Shown: positions 1-7,992 of the stretch, piece after piece
How positions within the stretch are numbered: the first letter of the stretch is position 1
Layout of the letters: every line of letters begins with the position of its first letter
Program-made: the position numbers and the translations under genes
Assembly (NCBI RefSeq): GCF_019104725.1
Contig: NZ_JAHRXF010000014.1
Location: forward strand, 61,905-125,904
Length of the DNA stretch: 64,000 bases
From: Streptomyces corallincola
GTDB lineage: Bacteria; Actinomycetota; Actinomycetes; Streptomycetales; Streptomycetaceae
Direction: 5' to 3'
Notes under the pieces: model-generated
Seen by the model: only the letters and a program-made list of their open reading frames with translations
Database searches by the model: none
What the model was told of the DNA's origin: nothing

Positions 1-55
1 GGTGACGCCGCGCGGCTACCGCTGGCAGGAGAGCACCCCCGAGGAGACGTCGTGA
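1..55 (+). CDS. C-terminal tail of an upstream cobalamin gene (probably precorrin methyltransferase CobJ/CobIJ), partial
   Basis: Only the last 17 codons lie in the window, in the frame starting at base 2: they read VTPRGYRWQESTPEETS and then TGA at 53-55. The TPRGYRW ending is what I recall at the C-terminus of actinobacterial precorrin-3B C17-methyltransferases, and the gene overlaps cobH by the four bases GTGA. Assignment rests on this short tail and the cobalamin neighbourhood, so another cob gene is possible. Confidence 0.5.
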   Translation, partial: VTPRGYRWQESTPEETS

Positions 56-639
56 ACCGCGTGGTCCATCCCATCGAGGAGGAGTCGTTCCGGCGGCTGC
101 GCGCCCGCCTGGACACCTCGCGCCTCCCGCCGCTGACGCGGGCCGTGGTGGAGCGGGTGATCCACTCCTCCGCCGATCCGGAGTACGCGGCCGATCTGGT
201 GACCGACGAAACCCAACTGGCCGCCGGACATGCCGCGTTGCACGCGGGGGCGCCGGTCGTGGTGGACGTGGAGATGGTCGCCGCCGGGATCACCCGGCGG
301 GAGACCGTGTGCCGTCTCAAGGACGCCGTGTCCGGTCCGGGGCTGACCCGTTCGGCGCACGCGGTGCGGCTCGCGTACGAACAGGTCGGGCCGGGCGCGC
401 TGTGGGTGATCGGCTGCGCGCCGACCGCCCTGGAGGAACTGCTCGCCCTGGACGCCTCCCCCGCGCTGGTGATCGGCCTGCCCGTAGGCTTCGTCGGTGC
501 GGCCGAGTCCAAGGCCGCGCTGCGCGCGAGCGGGCTGCCCGCCGTGAGCAACGTGTCCGAGAAGGGCGGGTCGGCGGTCGCCGCCGCCGCGCTCAACGCC
601 CTTCTGTACCAACCTTTTTCGACCGAGGAGACATCGTGA
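52..639 (+). CDS. cobH: Precorrin-8X methylmutase CobH
   Basis: CobH moves the methyl group from C-11 to C-12 of the corrin ring, turning precorrin-8X into hydrogenobyrinate in cytoplasmic B12 synthesis. The 195-residue product is near normal family length and carries family stretches such as HPIEEESF at the N-terminus, RVIHSSADPEY near residue 37 and VIGLPVGFVGAAESK near residue 140, the last being the substrate-loop region. GTG at 52 is set by the 4-bp overlap with the previous stop codon. The gene is translationally coupled on both sides, since its TGA overlaps the cbiX GTG. Confidence 0.93.
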   Translation: MNRVVHPIEEESFRRLRARLDTSRLPPLTRAVVERVIHSSADPEYAADLVTDETQLAAGHAALHAGAPVVVDVEMVAAGITRRETVCRLKDAVSGPGLTRSAHAVRLAYEQVGPGALWVIGCAPTALEELLALDASPALVIGLPVGFVGAAESKAALRASGLPAVSNVSEKGGSAVAAAALNALLYQPFSTEETS

Positions 640-1577
640 CCACCCCGCCGCCCGCCCTGCTCATCGCCGGACACGGCACTCGGGACGAGGCCGGAGCCGA
701 GGCGTTCCGTGACTTCGTACGGGAGTTGGGCCGCCGTAACCCGCAACTGCCCGTGGCGGGAGGGTTCATCGAGCTGTCCCCGCCACCCCTGGGCGAGGCC
801 GTCACCGAGCTGGTGGAGCGGGGCGTCCGCCGGTTCGCCGCCGTGCCGCTGATGCTGGTGTCCGCCGGGCACGCCAAGGGTGACATACCGGCGGCGCTCG
901 CCCGCGAGAAGGAACGGCACCCGGAGATCTCGTACAGCTACGGGCGTCCGCTCGGCGCGCACCCCGGGCTGATGAAGGTGCTGGAGCGGCGGCTCGACGA
1001 GGCGCTGGGCGGCTCGGGCCGCTCGCCCGAGGACCGGGCGGAGGTCACCGTTCTGCTGGTCGGCCGGGGTTCCACCGACCCGGACGCCAACGCGGAGGTG
1101 CACCGGGCGGCCCGGCTGCTGTGGGAGGGGCGCGGTTACGCGGGCGTGGAGACGGCGTTCGTGTCGCTGGCGGCACCGGACGTACCGGCCGGGCTCGACC
1201 GGTGCGTGCGGCTGGGCGCCCGGCGGATCGTGGTCCTGCCGTACTTCCTGTTCACCGGGATACTGCCCGAGCGGGTCCGGCAGCAGGCCGAGGGCTGGGC
1301 GGCGGCCCACCCGGAGGCGGAGGTGCGCTGCGCGGACGTCATCGGCCCCGAGCCGGAGTTGCTGGATCTGGTGATGGAGCGGTACGAGGAGGCGGTGCGC
1401 GGGGACGTGCGGATGAACTGCGACTCCTGTGTGTACCGGATCGCGCTGCCGGGCTTCGAGGAGAAGGTCGGGCAGCCGCAGCAGCCGCACCACCACCCGG
1501 ACGACGAGACCCACGACGGCGGTCACGGCCACGGGCATCACCGGCACGGCGGCCACTCGCACAGCCATGCCCACTGA
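636..1577 (+). CDS. cbiX: Sirohydrochlorin chelatase CbiX with His-rich C-terminal tail
   Basis: CbiX-type class II chelatases insert cobalt (or iron, for siroheme) into sirohydrochlorin. The 313-residue product has two chelatase halves: the first opens with LLIAGHGTRDEA (residues 8-19), where the His is the expected metal-binding residue, and the second with VLLVGRGSTDPDA. Near residue 270 is MNCDSCVYR, the MxCxxC motif linked to an Fe-S centre in long CbiX proteins. The last about 30 residues are an extreme His/Asp/Gly tail (HHHPDDETHDGGHGHGHH and onward), probably metal storage or delivery. GTG at 636 overlaps the cobH stop and follows GAGGAG at 625-630. The gene overlaps the start of cobC. 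Confidence 0.9.
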   Translation: MTTPPPALLIAGHGTRDEAGAEAFRDFVRELGRRNPQLPVAGGFIELSPPPLGEAVTELVERGVRRFAAVPLMLVSAGHAKGDIPAALAREKERHPEISYSYGRPLGAHPGLMKVLERRLDEALGGSGRSPEDRAEVTVLLVGRGSTDPDANAEVHRAARLLWEGRGYAGVETAFVSLAAPDVPAGLDRCVRLGARRIVVLPYFLFTGILPERVRQQAEGWAAAHPEAEVRCADVIGPEPELLDLVMERYEEAVRGDVRMNCDSCVYRIALPGFEEKVGQPQQPHHHPDDETHDGGHGHGHHRHGGHSHSHAH

Positions 1578-2727
1578 GGACTCCGCATCCGGCCCCGAAT
1601 CCCCCATAGGAGAGGGGGGGTTGGCGGACGCGCACGATCTGCGGCATCACGGTGACGCCGAAGTCCGGGACTCCGGTGCCGGGTTGGTGGATCTCGCCGT
1701 CAACGTCCGTGCGGGCACGCCCCCGCAGTGGCTGCGGGAGGAGATCGCCGGTTCGCTGGCCTCGCTCGCGGCCTACCCCGACGGGCGGGCCGCGCGGGCG
1801 GCGGTGGCCCGGCGGCACGGGCTGCCGGTGGAGCGGGTGCTGCTGACGGCGGGCGCGGCGGAGGCGTTCGTCCTGCTGGCGCGGGCGCTGGAGGTGCGGC
1901 GGCCGGTGGTGGTGCATCCGCAGTTCACCGAGCCGGAGGCGGCGCTGCGGGACGCGGGGCACACCGTGGGCCGGGTGCTGCTGCGGGCCGGTGACGGTTT
2001 CCGGCTGGACCCGGACGCGGTCCCCGAGGACGCCGACCTCGTGGTGATCGGCAACCCGACCAACCCCACCTCCGTCCTGCACCCGGCCGGTGTGCTCACC
2101 CGCCTCGCCCGGCCGGGCCGGGTGCTGGTGGTGGACGAGGCGTTCATGGACGCGGTGCCGGGCGAGCGCGAGGCGCTGGCGGGCCGTACGGATGTGCCCG
2201 GGCTGGTCGTGCTGCGCAGCCTGACCAAGACCTGGGGTCTGGCCGGGCTGCGCGTCGGCTACGTCCTTGCCGCGCCGGAGACGGTCGCCGTACTGGAGCG
2301 GGCGCAGCCGCTGTGGCCGGTGTCCACCCCGGCGCTGGTGGCGGCCGAGGCGTGTGTGGCGCCGCGTGCGCTGGCCGAGGCGGCGCACGCGGCGCACCGG
2401 GTCGCGGCGGACCGTGCCCGGCTGATCGCGGGCCTGACGGCCCTGGCCGCGCGCGGTGTCCGGGTGGTGGAGCCCGCCGAGGCGCCGTTCGTCCTCATCC
2501 GCGTCCCCGGAGCCCCGGCGGTCCGGGCCCGGCTGCGCGCCCTCGGCCACGCCGTCCGCCGGGGCGACACCTTTCCCGGTCTGGACGACGGCTGGCTGCG
2601 CGTCGCGGTGCGCGACAGGAGGACGGCCAAGGGCTTCCTGACCGCCCTGACGACCGCCCTGGAAGCCACGACGGCAGCCGTACCGCCGACCACGCGGGTG
2701 ACCACCCGGCCGACCGCGCCGGGGTGA
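1567..2727 (+). CDS. cobC: PLP-dependent aminotransferase CobC (threonine-phosphate decarboxylase type)
   Basis: A fold-type I PLP enzyme of the Rv2231c/CobC family, expected to make (R)-1-amino-2-propanol phosphate for the B12 nucleotide loop. The product (386 residues from ATG 1567) has the PLP-phosphate and Asp regions (VVIGNPTNPT and VLVVDEAFMD) and the Schiff-base lysine in LRSLTKTWGLAGLRVGY. ATG 1567 lies inside the cbiX tail, giving an 11-bp overlap, and lacks a good Shine-Dalgarno sequence. TTG at 1621, 7-13 bases after AGGAGAGG (1608-1615), is a serious alternative start that would remove 18 residues. It is the last gene of the operon, followed directly by a hairpin. Confidence 0.85.
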   Translation: MPTEDSASGPESPIGEGGLADAHDLRHHGDAEVRDSGAGLVDLAVNVRAGTPPQWLREEIAGSLASLAAYPDGRAARAAVARRHGLPVERVLLTAGAAEAFVLLARALEVRRPVVVHPQFTEPEAALRDAGHTVGRVLLRAGDGFRLDPDAVPEDADLVVIGNPTNPTSVLHPAGVLTRLARPGRVLVVDEAFMDAVPGEREALAGRTDVPGLVVLRSLTKTWGLAGLRVGYVLAAPETVAVLERAQPLWPVSTPALVAAEACVAPRALAEAAHAAHRVAADRARLIAGLTALAARGVRVVEPAEAPFVLIRVPGAPAVRARLRALGHAVRRGDTFPGLDDGWLRVAVRDRRTAKGFLTALTTALEATTAAVPPTTRVTTRPTAPG

Positions 2728-2755
2728 ACTCCCGTTTTGCACAGGGGAGTTCACC
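2723..2755. terminator. Bidirectional hairpin terminator after cobC
   Basis: GGTGAACTCCC (2723-2733) pairs perfectly with GGGAGTTCACC (2745-2755) across an 11-base loop. The left arm contains the cobC stop codon. It lies between convergent genes and probably serves both. Confidence 0.75.
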
Positions 2756-2770
2756 ACCGGATCGGCGGGC

Positions 2771-3673
2771 TCAGTTCTTCCGGCGCCGGGTCGCCGTCAG
2801 CGCTCCCCCGCCGATCAGCAGCAGCGCCAGCGCGCCGCCCGCGATGTAGGGGGTGGCGGAGCTGCCGCCGGTCTCCGCGAGGTCGGCCTTGTCGCCGGGG
2901 GCGCCCTGCGGCTCGATGTCGGCCGGCGGCGCGGAGGCGGGCGCCGAGGCCGGGGCGGGCGGCGTCTCGCAGGTGGCCCTGGCGAGGGTGACGGTGCCCT
3001 GGACGTCGGCCACGTTCAGCTCGCCGGGGTTGACCCGGACCTTCAGGTCCAGCGCGGTCGCGGCGGCCGTACGCGAAGTGGTGCCGCGCTGCGAGAGGTT
3101 GAGGGTGACCTCCCCGACGCCGGGCACCTTGACCTCGGTCGGGCCGCCGCTGCTGAGGGTGACCCGCTTGCCGAGGACGGTGACGTCACCGAGGACCTCG
3201 GCGTCGGCGACCGGCGTCTTTCCGGCCGTACAGGTCGCCCGGGCGGTGACGGTGCCCAGTTCGACCAGGGAGAGCAGCGGCAGGCCGGGGACGTGCAGCT
3301 TGGCGTGGACGACCCGGACGGAGCCCTCCGCCGTGCCGTCCTCCACGGTGGCCTTGGCGGAGGCGACCTCCGCGCGGAGGACGGTGAACGGCCTGCCCCC
3401 GTTCACGCCGTCGAGCCGGGCGGAGAGGGAGGTCTGTTCGCTGCTGCGGGGCGCTTCCACCTCGTTGAGGGTGACCGCGAGCGGTACCTCGACGGCCTTG
3501 TTGAGCAGGGACACGTCGAGGCCGGTGCGCAGGACGGCGGCGGAGGCGTGACCGCGCTCGCCGGTGGCGTGCGCGGCGCTCGCGCCGAGGACCGCGGGAC
3601 CGGCGGCGAGCGCGGTCACGGTGACGACGGCCGCCAGACGGCGTACGGGCATGCGGAAGGTGGTGCTGTTCAC
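2771..3673 (-). CDS. LAETG-anchored surface protein (SCO1860-like)
   Basis: A secreted protein fixed to the cell wall by a sortase. It starts with a signal peptide (MPVRRLAAVVTVTALAAG, cleavage likely after ASAAHA) and ends with LAETG, then a hydrophobic helix (about 18 residues) and a TRRRKN tail. LAxTG is the class E sortase signal of streptomycetes. Between lie about 230 residues of secreted beta-rich sequence, then a Pro/Ala-rich spacer (PPAPASAPASAPPADI) just before the anchor. I chose GTG 3673 (VNSTTFRMPVRR) because GGGGGGT lies about 8 bases upstream; ATG 3715 would put 14 polar residues before the signal. Family membership is from memory of the SCO1860 LAETG-anchored proteins. Function is unknown. 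Confidence 0.8.
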   Translation of the reverse strand: MNSTTFRMPVRRLAAVVTVTALAAGPAVLGASAAHATGERGHASAAVLRTGLDVSLLNKAVEVPLAVTLNEVEAPRSSEQTSLSARLDGVNGGRPFTVLRAEVASAKATVEDGTAEGSVRVVHAKLHVPGLPLLSLVELGTVTARATCTAGKTPVADAEVLGDVTVLGKRVTLSSGGPTEVKVPGVGEVTLNLSQRGTTSRTAAATALDLKVRVNPGELNVADVQGTVTLARATCETPPAPASAPASAPPADIEPQGAPGDKADLAETGGSSATPYIAGGALALLLIGGGALTATRRRKN

Positions 3674-3888
3674 GACGTGGAACCCCCCAGACGGGACCTG
3701 CTTGGGACACGTCAACCTTTGCGCACGGAGGGTGAACGGTCAGCGATCCCACGTCACTTCACTCCATCGTGGGGTTTTGGCGCGCGTGTTCGGAACCTCT
3801 GGCACACCCGCTCCACCGGTCTCCCCGGCCCCACTCCGCGCGGCGGCTTCCGACCGCCCCCACCGCGTCCCCGCTCCACTGCCTCGCG

Positions 3889-4980
3889 CTACTGGACGAC
3901 GTTCCCCCGCAGCACCACCCGGCGCGGTGCCGCCAGTACCCGGACATCGGCGCGCGGGTCGGACTCGTAGACCACGAGGTCGGCGGGCGCGCCCTCGTCG
4001 AGTCCCGGGCGGCCGAGCCAGGCGCGGGCGCCCCACGCGGTCGCGGTGAGCGCGGCGACGGGGGTGAGCCCGGCGGTGACGAGTTCCGCGACCTCGGCGG
4101 CGACCAGGCCGTGCGGCAGGGTGCCGCCCGCGTCGGTGCCGACGTAGACCGGTACACCCGCGTCATGTGCGTTGCGCACCGTGTCGTAGCGGCGTTCATG
4201 GAGTCGGCGCATATGTGCCGACCAGCGGGGGTAGCGGGCCTCGCCGCCGTCCGCGAGGTGCGGGAAGGTGGCGATGTTGACGAGGGTCGGCACGATGGCG
4301 ACGTTGCGCTCCGCGAACAGTGGGATCAGGTCGTCGGTGAGGCCGGTGGCGTGCTCGACGCAGTCGATGCCCGCCTCCACGAGGTCGCGCAGCGCGGTCT
4401 CGGCGAAGCAGTGCGCGGTGACACGGGCGCCGAGGCGGTGGGCCTCCGCGATGGCCGCGGCGGCGGCGTCGCGCGGCCAGCAGGCGGCGAGGTCCCCGAG
4501 GTCGCGGTCGATCCAGTCCCCCACCAGCTTGACCCAGCCGTCGCCGCGCCGGGCCTCGCGGGCGACGTACGGGACGAGGTCACCGGGTTCGATCTCGTGG
4601 GCGAAGTTGCGGATGTAGCGGCGGGTGCGGGCGATGTGCCGCCCGGCGCGGATGATCCTCGGCAGGTCCTCGCGGTCGTCCACCCAGCGGGTGTCCGAGG
4701 GCGAACCCGCGTCGCGCAGCAGCAGCGCGCCCAGTTCGCGGTCACCGAGCGCCTGCTTCTCGGCGGTGGCCGCGTCCACCGGACCGTCCGGGCCGAGCCC
4801 GACATGGCAGTGCGCGTCCACCAGGCCGGGCAGCACCCACCCCTCGACGGTCCGCACGTCCCGCGCACCGGCGGGCCGCTCGTAGGCGATCCGCCCCCCG
4901 ACGACCCACAGCTCGTCCCGGACGTCCTCGGGCCCCACGAGGACCCGCCCCTTCACGTGCAGCACCGCGCATTCGCTCAT
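3889..4980 (-). CDS. Amidohydrolase family protein
   Basis: A metal-dependent hydrolase of the imidazolonepropionase/prolidase-like amidohydrolase group. The N-terminal small domain is followed by VLPGLVDAHCHVGLGP (metal-binding HxH near residue 60), a lysine candidate in DGWVKLVGDW, His motifs in RVTAHCFAETAL and DCVEHATGL, and a late metal Asp in VYVGTDAGGTLPHG. These complete the usual binuclear site. It is 363 residues from ATG 4980. No Shine-Dalgarno is visible upstream, because a MITE-like element begins only 14 bases before the start. The substrate cannot be read from the sequence. Confidence 0.85.
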   Translation of the reverse strand: MSECAVLHVKGRVLVGPEDVRDELWVVGGRIAYERPAGARDVRTVEGWVLPGLVDAHCHVGLGPDGPVDAATAEKQALGDRELGALLLRDAGSPSDTRWVDDREDLPRIIRAGRHIARTRRYIRNFAHEIEPGDLVPYVAREARRGDGWVKLVGDWIDRDLGDLAACWPRDAAAAAIAEAHRLGARVTAHCFAETALRDLVEAGIDCVEHATGLTDDLIPLFAERNVAIVPTLVNIATFPHLADGGEARYPRWSAHMRRLHERRYDTVRNAHDAGVPVYVGTDAGGTLPHGLVAAEVAELVTAGLTPVAALTATAWGARAWLGRPGLDEGAPADLVVYESDPRADVRVLAAPRRVVLRGNVVQ

Positions 4981-4994
4981 GCACGAAACCCTAG

Positions 4995-5165
4995 GGCCTG
5001 TCTTCAAACTCTCCTCTGCCCCGCGACGCCCGGCACGCCCTCTCGCCGCACCGGCCGCGATCCCGAGTACGCCCAGTACGAGGGATCACGGCCGGCACGC
5101 CGAGAGCACGCACCGAACGCCGCGGGGCCGTCCTCCGGACGACGAGGAGAGTTTGAAGACAGGCC
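4995..5165. mobile_element. MITE-like element with 22-bp terminal inverted repeats and CTAG target duplication
   Basis: The ends GGCCTGTCTTCAAAC... (4995-5016) and ...GTTTGAAGACAGGCC (5144-5165) are perfect 22-bp inverted repeats. Each is flanked by CTAG (4991-4994 and 5166-5169), extending the palindromic match to 28 bp. The 127-bp interior has no open gene and contains a second near-perfect inverted repeat (CCGGCCGCGATCCC near 5051 against GGGATCACGGCCGG near 5083), so the element can fold into one long hairpin. The CTAG duplication and TIR style match non-autonomous derivatives of IS5-family elements. It lies 14 bp upstream of the amidohydrolase start and 31 bp beyond the end of the ABC-transporter operon. 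Confidence 0.8.
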
Positions 5166-5196
5166 CTAGGGCCGAAAGGGGGTACCGCGGCGCGTA

Positions 5197-5976
5197 CTAC
5201 AGCCCGGTCTTCCCGTCCTCCGCGACCTCCGCCATCGCCGGGTCGAGGAGGCGGGAGAGGAAGTGGCGGGTGCGGGCGTTGCGGGGGTTGCCGATGACCT
5301 GGTCCGGGGTGCCGTCCTCGACGACGACGCCGCCGTCCATGAAGACGACCCGGTCCGCGACCTCGCGGGCGAAGGTCATCTCATGGGTGACGACCATCAT
5401 CGTCATGCCGTCCTCGGCGAGCCCGCGCATGACGGCGAGGACGTCCCCGACGAGTTCGGGGTCGAGGGCGGAGGTCGGCTCGTCGAACAGCATCACCTCG
5501 GGGCCCATAGCGAGCGAGCGGGCGATGGCCACCCGCTGCTGCTGGCCGCCGGAGAGGGCGGCCGGGTAGGCGTCCGCCTTCTCGGTGAGGCCGACCCGGG
5601 CGAGGTTCTCGGCGGCGACCCGCGCGGCCGCCCCCTTGTCCCGGCGCAGCACCCGGCGCTGGGGCAGTGTGAGGTTCTCGGTGGCGGTCAGGTGCGGGAA
5701 GAGGTTGAACTGCTGGAACACCATGCCGATACGGCGGCGTACGGCGTCGATGTCCACGTCCGGGTCGGTGACCTCGGTGCCGCCGACGAACACCTTGCCC
5801 CCGCTGGGCTGTTCCAGCAGGTTCACGCAGCGCAGCAGGGTGGACTTGCCGGAGCCGGACGGGCCGATGACGCAGACCACCTCGCCCTGCCCGATCTCCA
5901 GGTCGATGCCGCGCAGCACGTGGTTGTCGCCGAAGGACTTGTGCAGGCCCTCGACACGGATCTCGGGGCGGGTCAC
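5197..5976 (-). CDS. Polar amino-acid ABC transporter ATP-binding protein
   Basis: The ATPase of a glutamate/glutamine-type importer, acting at the inner face of the membrane. The 259 residues contain Walker [10 protein letters not shown] (about residues 39-47), Q-loop [10 protein letters not shown], the signature LSGGQQQR, Walker [13 protein letters not shown] and the H-loop in VVTHEM. All positions are intact. It is the third gene of a minus-strand operon and its start overlaps the permease stop by four bases. GlnQ/GluA/HisP proteins are the closest families by length and motifs. The substrate is inferred only to class level. Confidence 0.93.
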   Translation of the reverse strand: MTRPEIRVEGLHKSFGDNHVLRGIDLEIGQGEVVCVIGPSGSGKSTLLRCVNLLEQPSGGKVFVGGTEVTDPDVDIDAVRRRIGMVFQQFNLFPHLTATENLTLPQRRVLRRDKGAAARVAAENLARVGLTEKADAYPAALSGGQQQRVAIARSLAMGPEVMLFDEPTSALDPELVGDVLAVMRGLAEDGMTMMVVTHEMTFAREVADRVVFMDGGVVVEDGTPDQVIGNPRNARTRHFLSRLLDPAMAEVAEDGKTGL

Positions 5977-6809
5977 CGTACGGCCTCCTTGGACGGGGTG
6001 GTCTCCATCCGGCGCACGACGAAGCCGAGCGGGACGGTGATCAGCAGGTAGAACAGCCCGGCGACGAGGATGGGCGTGGAGTTGGCGGTGGTGCTGGCCA
6101 GGTCATTGCCGAACTTGGACAGCTCGCGTTCCTGGAGGGTGACGCCGAGGAACAGCACCAGTGAGGAGTCCTTGAACAGCAGGACGAGTTCGTTGGTGAG
6201 CGGCGGCAGGATGATCCGGAAGGCCTGCGGGACGACGATGGAGATCATGGCGCGCGCGGGCGAGAAGCCCAGCGAGCGGGCCGCCTCGGTCTGCCCGTGC
6301 GGCACGGCCTGGATTCCGGCGCGGATCGTCTCGGCCATGTAGGCGGCGGAGACCAGTCCGAGCGCGAGCGCGACCTTGCCGTAGATCCCGCCGGGGTACT
6401 GGATGCCGGGGAAGGCGAGGGGCATGCCGACGCCGACGAAGATGAAGATCAGCAGGGCGGGCAGGCCCCGGAAGATCTCGATGTAGATCCCGGCGAGCCA
6501 GCGGTACGGGCCCACGGAGGACAGCCGCATCAGCGCGACGATCATGCCGAGGCCGAGCCCGACGACGAACCCGGAGAGCGTGAACAGCACGGTGTTCTTC
6601 AGGGCCACCGTGATGACCTGCGGGAACATCTGCCCGGCGATGCCCGGCTGGGCGAACTGGTTCTGCAGCCGCCCCCAGTCGGCGGAGGCGGCGACGAAAC
6701 CGACCACGGCGACGAAGAGGACGTACTGCGCACCGCGCGAGAGGCGGCGCCGCTGCCGGACGGAGAGCCCGGTGCGCCGGGGCTGGAGGGGTGTCTCGGT
6801 GTCGGTCAT
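5973..6809 (-). CDS. Polar amino-acid ABC transporter permease
   Basis: A HisM/GlnP-type inner-membrane permease of 278 residues. A charged cytoplasmic N-terminus is followed by about five or six hydrophobic segments. The EAA loop appears as [23 protein letters not shown] (about residues 170-190), where it docks on the ATPase. It lies three bases after the binding-protein stop. Only one permease gene is present, so the channel is probably a homodimer. Confidence 0.92.
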   Translation of the reverse strand: MTDTETPLQPRRTGLSVRQRRRLSRGAQYVLFVAVVGFVAASADWGRLQNQFAQPGIAGQMFPQVITVALKNTVLFTLSGFVVGLGLGMIVALMRLSSVGPYRWLAGIYIEIFRGLPALLIFIFVGVGMPLAFPGIQYPGGIYGKVALALGLVSAAYMAETIRAGIQAVPHGQTEAARSLGFSPARAMISIVVPQAFRIILPPLTNELVLLFKDSSLVLFLGVTLQERELSKFGNDLASTTANSTPILVAGLFYLLITVPLGFVVRRMETTPSKEAVR

Positions 6810-6812
6810 GGG

Positions 6813-7676
6813 TCAGGACGCCGAGGAGGAGGAAGGGGACGCGGCGGCATCGGCGGGGCGGTACGGGCCGATCCACTTCTCGTAGATCTTCTGGTACTCC
6901 CCGTCGGCCTTGGCCTTGTTCAGCGTCGCGTTGATCACCTTCAGCAGGGCGGTGTTGCCCTTCTTCACGGTGAAGCCGTACTGCTCGCCGGTCTTGATGT
7001 TCTGCACCAGCTTGAAGGCGTCGGCGTTGGCCTTGTTCTTCAGCCAGCCCTGGACGACCGGGTAGTCGATGACGACGGCCTTGACCTGGCCGGTGCGCAG
7101 GCCGTTGAGGACGGCGTCGGAGGAGTTGAAGGAGACCGGGTCGATGCCCTTGCTCTTGGCGTAGTCCTCGCCGGTGGTCTGCGCCTGGGTGCCGACCGGC
7201 GCGTTCTCGCTCTTGGCCTGCTCCAGCGAGGTGATCCCGCTGTTCCTGGCCACCAGCAGCGCCTGCGTGGCGTCGAAGTACGGCTCGGAGAAGTCCACGT
7301 TCTTCTTGCGCTCGGCGGTGATCGTGATACCGGCGGCGGCCAGGTCGCACTGGCCGGAGTTGAGGAACGCGCCGGTCTTGAAGTTCTCGAACGGCGTGTC
7401 CACGATCTGCTGCTTGACGCCGAGGTCCTTGGCGACGAGGTCGATCAGGGACACGTCGAAGCCCTGGACCTTGCCGTCGATGTCGGACTGGAACGGCGGG
7501 TACGGCAGGTGGGTGCAGGTGGTGAGCTGCCCGGCCTGGACGAGCTGGACCCCCTTGACCTTGGCCGTGCCGCCGCCGGAGCCGCTCGACGAGCAGCCGG
7601 CCACCAGGACCAGACCGGCCGTCACGGTGGCGGCGACGGCCAGAACGCGGGTCCGGCGTCCGAGGAGGGTGGTCAT
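6813..7676 (-). CDS. Amino-acid ABC transporter substrate-binding lipoprotein
   Basis: The extracellular solute receptor of the importer. The N-terminus is a lipoprotein signal ending in the lipobox LVAGC, followed by a Ser/Gly-rich tether. The body is SBP_bac_3-like, with LPYPPFQSDIDGKVQGFDVSLIDLVA, the DLAAAGITITAERKKNVDFSEPYF segment typical of the ligand pocket, and a terminal EKWIGPYRP. It is 287 residues, normal for the family. It is the first gene of the operon, with AGGAGA just upstream (7681-7686 complement) and a strong promoter. The ligand is probably a polar amino acid, but I cannot say which. Confidence 0.92.
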   Translation of the reverse strand: MTTLLGRRTRVLAVAATVTAGLVLVAGCSSSGSGGGTAKVKGVQLVQAGQLTTCTHLPYPPFQSDIDGKVQGFDVSLIDLVAKDLGVKQQIVDTPFENFKTGAFLNSGQCDLAAAGITITAERKKNVDFSEPYFDATQALLVARNSGITSLEQAKSENAPVGTQAQTTGEDYAKSKGIDPVSFNSSDAVLNGLRTGQVKAVVIDYPVVQGWLKNKANADAFKLVQNIKTGEQYGFTVKKGNTALLKVINATLNKAKADGEYQKIYEKWIGPYRPADAAASPSSSSAS

Positions 7677-7706
7677 GGGGTCTCCTAAGAGGAATGGGGG
7701 GTTCCG

Positions 7707-7745
7707 ATTATAAGGATGGGTTTGGGTCTCTCAAATCAAACCCAT
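7707..7745 (-). promoter_or_regulatory. SigA-type promoter and overlapping inverted-repeat operator for the amino-acid ABC operon
   Basis: On the minus strand TTGAGA (7729-7734) and a perfect TATAAT (7707-7712) are 16 bases apart, which is unusually close to consensus for this GC-rich DNA. A 9-bp perfect inverted repeat, ATGGGTTTG (7716-7724) and CAAACCCAT (7737-7745), spans the spacer and -35, where a bound repressor would block polymerase. The ligand-binding regulator is not encoded next door. Confidence 0.7.
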
Positions 7746-7800
7746 GCCCGAGGGCACGCCGTCGCACTCCCGTTCCGCCGGGCGGACGCCTCGCACGCCC

Positions 7801-7848
7801 CGGCGGACTCGGGCACCGCGACGGCGGACTCCGGCACCGCGACGGCGG
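7801..7848. repeat. Tandem 21-bp repeat, 2.3 copies
   Basis: Two copies of a 21-bp unit beginning CGGCGGACTC (7801-7821 and 7822-7842) differ at one base and are followed by CGGCGG. They lie in the 250-bp untranslated stretch between the ABC-operon promoter and the aminotransferase. Apart from these repeats I see nothing else in that stretch. Confidence 0.6.
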
Positions 7849-7992
7849 TCACCCAGGGCCGCGCGGAAGGCGGGGCCACCGGCCGCCGGGCCCCGTGGCG
7901 GCGGGCTTACGCTCTTGGGCGGCGGCCTTCCGGCCGTCCCGGCGGCCCGCCGACCGGCCGTGCGGACCTCTGTGAGCGAAGTGAGCAGTGAC

